Below are positions 61,383-64,000 of a stretch of 64,000 nt of DNA, one piece after another; the stretch's first letter is position 1, and each line of letters opens with the position of its first letter. The position numbers and the translations under genes were made by a program. This DNA comes from Escherichia ruysiae (GTDB lineage Bacteria; Pseudomonadota; Gammaproteobacteria; Enterobacterales; Enterobacteriaceae), in the NCBI RefSeq assembly GCF_031323975.1, contig NZ_JAVIWS010000001.1, positions 2,356,001-2,420,000 on the forward strand. The letters run 5' to 3'. The notes beneath the pieces were generated by a model. The model searched no databases, was not told the origin of the DNA, and worked only from the letters and a program-made list of their open reading frames with translations.

Positions 61383-63815
61383 TTACAACAACTGCGCCAG
61401 ACGATTAATATCCGACTGAATCGCCCCAGCGGTGACATCGCGCCCTGCGCCTGGTCCACGGATCACCAGCGGGTTATCGCGATACCAGCGGCTTTCGATG
61501 GCGAAGACGTTATCGCATGGCAGCAGTGATGCCAGCGGGTGATCTTCCCGCACCGCTTCCACACCAACACGCGCTTTGCCGTTGGCATCGAAACGCGCCA
61601 CGTAGCGTAGCACCAGCCCCATTTCGCGGGCAGCTTCCAGCCGTTGTACCATCTGCTCGTTCAGCTCATCGCCATTTTCAAAGAAATGGTCGATGCTGCC
61701 GCCTTCGCAATGAGCAGGCACCAGCGACTCCACACGCACCTGATCCGGTTCGATGTTGTAACCTGCTTCACGCGCCAGAATCACCAGCTTGCGCATCACG
61801 TCTTTGCCGGAAAGGTCATCACGCGGGTCAGGTTCAGTTAACCCTTGCTGCCATGCCTGATCCACCAGCTCGGTAAACGGCACGCTACCGTCGAATTGCA
61901 GGAACAGCCAGGAGAGCGTGCCGGAGAAGATCCCGCTGATCGACAAAATAGTATCGCCGCTGTCGATCAGATCGCGCACGGTATGGTTGATCGGCAAGCC
62001 TGCGCCGACGGTAGCGTTGTACAGCCAGTGACGCCCGGTTTTTTCGAAGGCGTCGTGGATCTGGCGATATTTATTGCTGTCGCTGGCTCCCGCCAGTTTG
62101 TTGGCACTGATGACGTGGAAACCGTGGCTGGCGAAATCAAGATATTGATCGGCAAGCTGCTGGCTGGCGGTAACGTCCAGCACCACTAAATCATCATACG
62201 GATGGGCGCGCATCCACAGGAACAGCGACTCTTCATCCTGCTCGACGGCTTCATCATTGAAGAACGCTAACGCGCGGCTGGCGTCCAGCCCGTCATAGCT
62301 CAACAGACTGCGGCGACTGTCCACTACGCCTGCCAGCACAAATTCAAAGCCGGTACGCGCCGAAAGCGTGCTCTGCTCACGGGCAAACAGTTCCAGCCAG
62401 CGGGAACCGATATTGCCCTTGCCGAACAGAACCAGGCCAATGCGTTTTTCCGCGCGAAATACGGACTGATGCAACCCCTGGATCAGGCTTTCGGTCGGGC
62501 CGGTACGCAGTACTGCCACCAGGCTGATACCGTCATCCGACTGCCAGGTAAATTCGACCGGCTGGCCTTTCAGTTGCTGCCAGAAGCGGTGGCAATGCAG
62601 CGGGTTACGGGTGACGCCCGCCCCGACCATCGCCACCAGCGCCAGCCCCTGACGCAGACGCAGTTCGCCAGGTAATCCCGCTTCGTCGAGGATTTTCAGG
62701 GCGCTGTCAGCCACTTCAGAGGTGTAGCAAAATTGCAGCAACTGGCGATCGTTATGTACGCCAACCGCCAGTGGGCGCACCTGCGCGCGTTTCAGGATCT
62801 GGTCGATTTCTTTATGCGCCAGTTTGAAGTCCTGGCTGGCGGGCACCTGAAACTCAATCAAACAAACATCATCATGGCTGGTGACAATACGCGCTCCTGT
62901 ACCGGAAGCCAGCACGCGTTCAATGCGTGTAGAGCCTTGATCCGGCGTGTAGCTACAGCGCAGTTGCAGGTCAATTTCGCTGCCAGAAACTGGCTGTAAA
63001 GTACGGGCGTGGAGGACAGGTGCCGCCAGACGAGCCAGCTCGCTGGCCTCATCAAGACGCAGCAACGGCAGCAGGCAGGCATCTTTCACTTTACGCGGGT
63101 CGGCGCTGTATACCCCGGCGACGTCGCTCCAGATGGTTACGCGAGAAACACCCGCCAGCGCACCGATTTGGGTAGCGGAATAGTCAGAACCGTTACGCCC
63201 CAGCAGCACCGTTTCACCGGCGTTGTTACGGCTGATAAACCCGGTCACTACCAGACGTTTGCCCGGATGCTGCACCAGCAGTTGTTGCAGCAACGGGTAC
63301 GAAAGGCCTTCATCAACCTGCGGTTGTGCGGCGCGTTCAGCACGTAAAAACTCGCGGGCATCAAGCCAGGCCGCAGGCAGTCCTTGTTGGTTAAGCACCG
63401 CAGACATCAGGCGCGCCGACCACACTTCACCGTGACCCACCACTTCCGCATACACCGCGTCGTTAATACCGCTGTCGAGCAACGCCGCCAGGCGTTCAAG
63501 ATCGCTGACAAAGGCGCTAATAAGGCTATCAGCTTCTTCAGCGGGTAACAGGCCGCTAATCAGATCGCATTGATAACGACGTAGCGTTTGTTGAACCTGA
63601 TGCGCAGAGAGACGATCGGTCTGGCTTAGTTTCAACCAGTTAATCAACTGGTTAGTGGTGCTACCGGCGGCGGAAACCACCATCATATCGTCGGGCTGAG
63701 AGTACTCCGCCATAATGCCCGCGACACGCAAATAACACTTCACATCAGCCAGACTACTGCCACCAAATTTATGCAGTTGACGACCTTTCGCCCCTGCCTG
63801 CGCAATCACACTCAT
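61383..63815 (-). CDS. metL: Bifunctional aspartokinase II / homoserine dehydrogenase II
   Basis: Carries out the first and third steps from aspartate towards methionine. 810 residues: an N-terminal aspartokinase (KFGGSSLADV, about 16-25), a central region that has lost feedback control in this isoform, and a C-terminal homoserine dehydrogenase (LVLFGKGNIGSRWLELF as the Rossmann motif, about 464-480; SANKLAGASDSNKY). The start is two bases after the metB stop, so the genes are coupled in a metBL operon repressed by MetJ. Confidence 0.98.
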   Translation of the reverse strand: MSVIAQAGAKGRQLHKFGGSSLADVKCYLRVAGIMAEYSQPDDMMVVSAAGSTTNQLINWLKLSQTDRLSAHQVQQTLRRYQCDLISGLLPAEEADSLISAFVSDLERLAALLDSGINDAVYAEVVGHGEVWSARLMSAVLNQQGLPAAWLDAREFLRAERAAQPQVDEGLSYPLLQQLLVQHPGKRLVVTGFISRNNAGETVLLGRNGSDYSATQIGALAGVSRVTIWSDVAGVYSADPRKVKDACLLPLLRLDEASELARLAAPVLHARTLQPVSGSEIDLQLRCSYTPDQGSTRIERVLASGTGARIVTSHDDVCLIEFQVPASQDFKLAHKEIDQILKRAQVRPLAVGVHNDRQLLQFCYTSEVADSALKILDEAGLPGELRLRQGLALVAMVGAGVTRNPLHCHRFWQQLKGQPVEFTWQSDDGISLVAVLRTGPTESLIQGLHQSVFRAEKRIGLVLFGKGNIGSRWLELFAREQSTLSARTGFEFVLAGVVDSRRSLLSYDGLDASRALAFFNDEAVEQDEESLFLWMRAHPYDDLVVLDVTASQQLADQYLDFASHGFHVISANKLAGASDSNKYRQIHDAFEKTGRHWLYNATVGAGLPINHTVRDLIDSGDTILSISGIFSGTLSWLFLQFDGSVPFTELVDQAWQQGLTEPDPRDDLSGKDVMRKLVILAREAGYNIEPDQVRVESLVPAHCEGGSIDHFFENGDELNEQMVQRLEAAREMGLVLRYVARFDANGKARVGVEAVREDHPLASLLPCDNVFAIESRWYRDNPLVIRGPGAGRDVTAGAIQSDINRLAQLL

Positions 63816-63817
63816 TT

Positions 63818-64000
63818 TTACCCCTTGTTTGCAGCCCGGAAGCCATTTTCCAGGTCGGCAATTAAATCTTCGCCATCTTCTATACCGGTGGAGATACGCA
63901 ACAGCGTCTCGGAGATCCCGGCGGCAGCACGCGCTTCTGGCGCCATGCCTGCATGTGTCATGGTTGCGGCGTGAGAGATTAAACTTTCCACTCCCCCTAA
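63818..64000 (-). CDS. metB: Cystathionine gamma-synthase (C-terminal 60 residues only)
   Basis: PLP enzyme that joins O-succinylhomoserine and cysteine. Only the 3' end is in the window: 60 codons and a stop, reading from LGGVESLISHAATMTHAG to ENGFRAANKG. The Ser and His of SLISHAATMTH belong to the substrate-binding end of the Cys/Met-metabolism PLP fold. The gene continues past the right edge. Confidence 0.97.
   Translation of the reverse strand, partial: LGGVESLISHAATMTHAGMAPEARAAAGISETLLRISTGIEDGEDLIADLENGFRAANKG

Overview
The window is a stretch of an enterobacterial chromosome, almost certainly Escherichia coli or a very close relative. Most proteins agree with my memory of E. coli K-12 apart from scattered substitutions, and the gene order is the K-12 rpoC-to-metB segment read in reverse. 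It is not K-12 itself: two gene pairs absent from that segment of K-12 as I remember it flank the sthA-oxyR block. No phage, insertion sequence, CRISPR array or plasmid gene was seen.

Layout. Positions 1-12.8 kb (minus strand) hold the transcription and translation cluster: rpoC (3' part missing), rpoB, rplL, rplJ, rplA, rplK, nusG, secE, tufB and four tRNA genes (thrT, glyT, tyrU, thrU). Positions 13-16 kb hold coaA (+), birA and murB (-). Positions 16.1-21.7 kb hold a complete rRNA operon of rrnB type on the minus strand (promoters P1 and P2, 16S, tRNA-Glu, 23S, 5S, terminators T1 and T2). Positions 21.7-32.4 kb hold murI, btuB with its cobalamin riboswitch, trmA, yijD, fabR, an accessory pair (M20 amidohydrolase plus MFS symporter), sthA, oxyR and the small RNA oxyS. 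A second accessory pair (MFS sugar-acid transporter plus mannonate-dehydratase-type enolase) follows at 32.4-35.0 kb. Positions 35.5-43.2 kb hold the arginine genes argH, argB, argC and divergent argE, then a duplicated BIME and ppc. Positions 43.3-46.1 kb hold eptC and yijO.

Positions 46.0-55.6 kb hold a coherent but classically under-explained catabolic cluster: frwD, pflC, pflD, frwB and frwC on the minus strand, and divergent ptsA, fsaB and gldA. The PTS parts can import and phosphorylate a sugar-like compound. PflD is a glycyl radical enzyme with a dehydratase-type active site rather than a pyruvate formate-lyase one. FsaB is a fructose-6-phosphate-type aldolase and GldA reduces hydroxyacetone or dihydroxyacetone. 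Together they read as an anaerobic route that opens an anhydrohexitol phosphate and splits the product into glyceraldehyde-3-phosphate and hydroxyacetone. This is the most interesting system in the window.

Positions 55.6-64 kb hold two box C-type repeats, yijF, yijE, katG, metF with its MetJ operator, metL and the 3' end of metB. Regulation visible in the sequence includes the L10 leader, the rplL-rpoB attenuator, the B12 riboswitch, OxyR sites, paired ARG boxes and met boxes.
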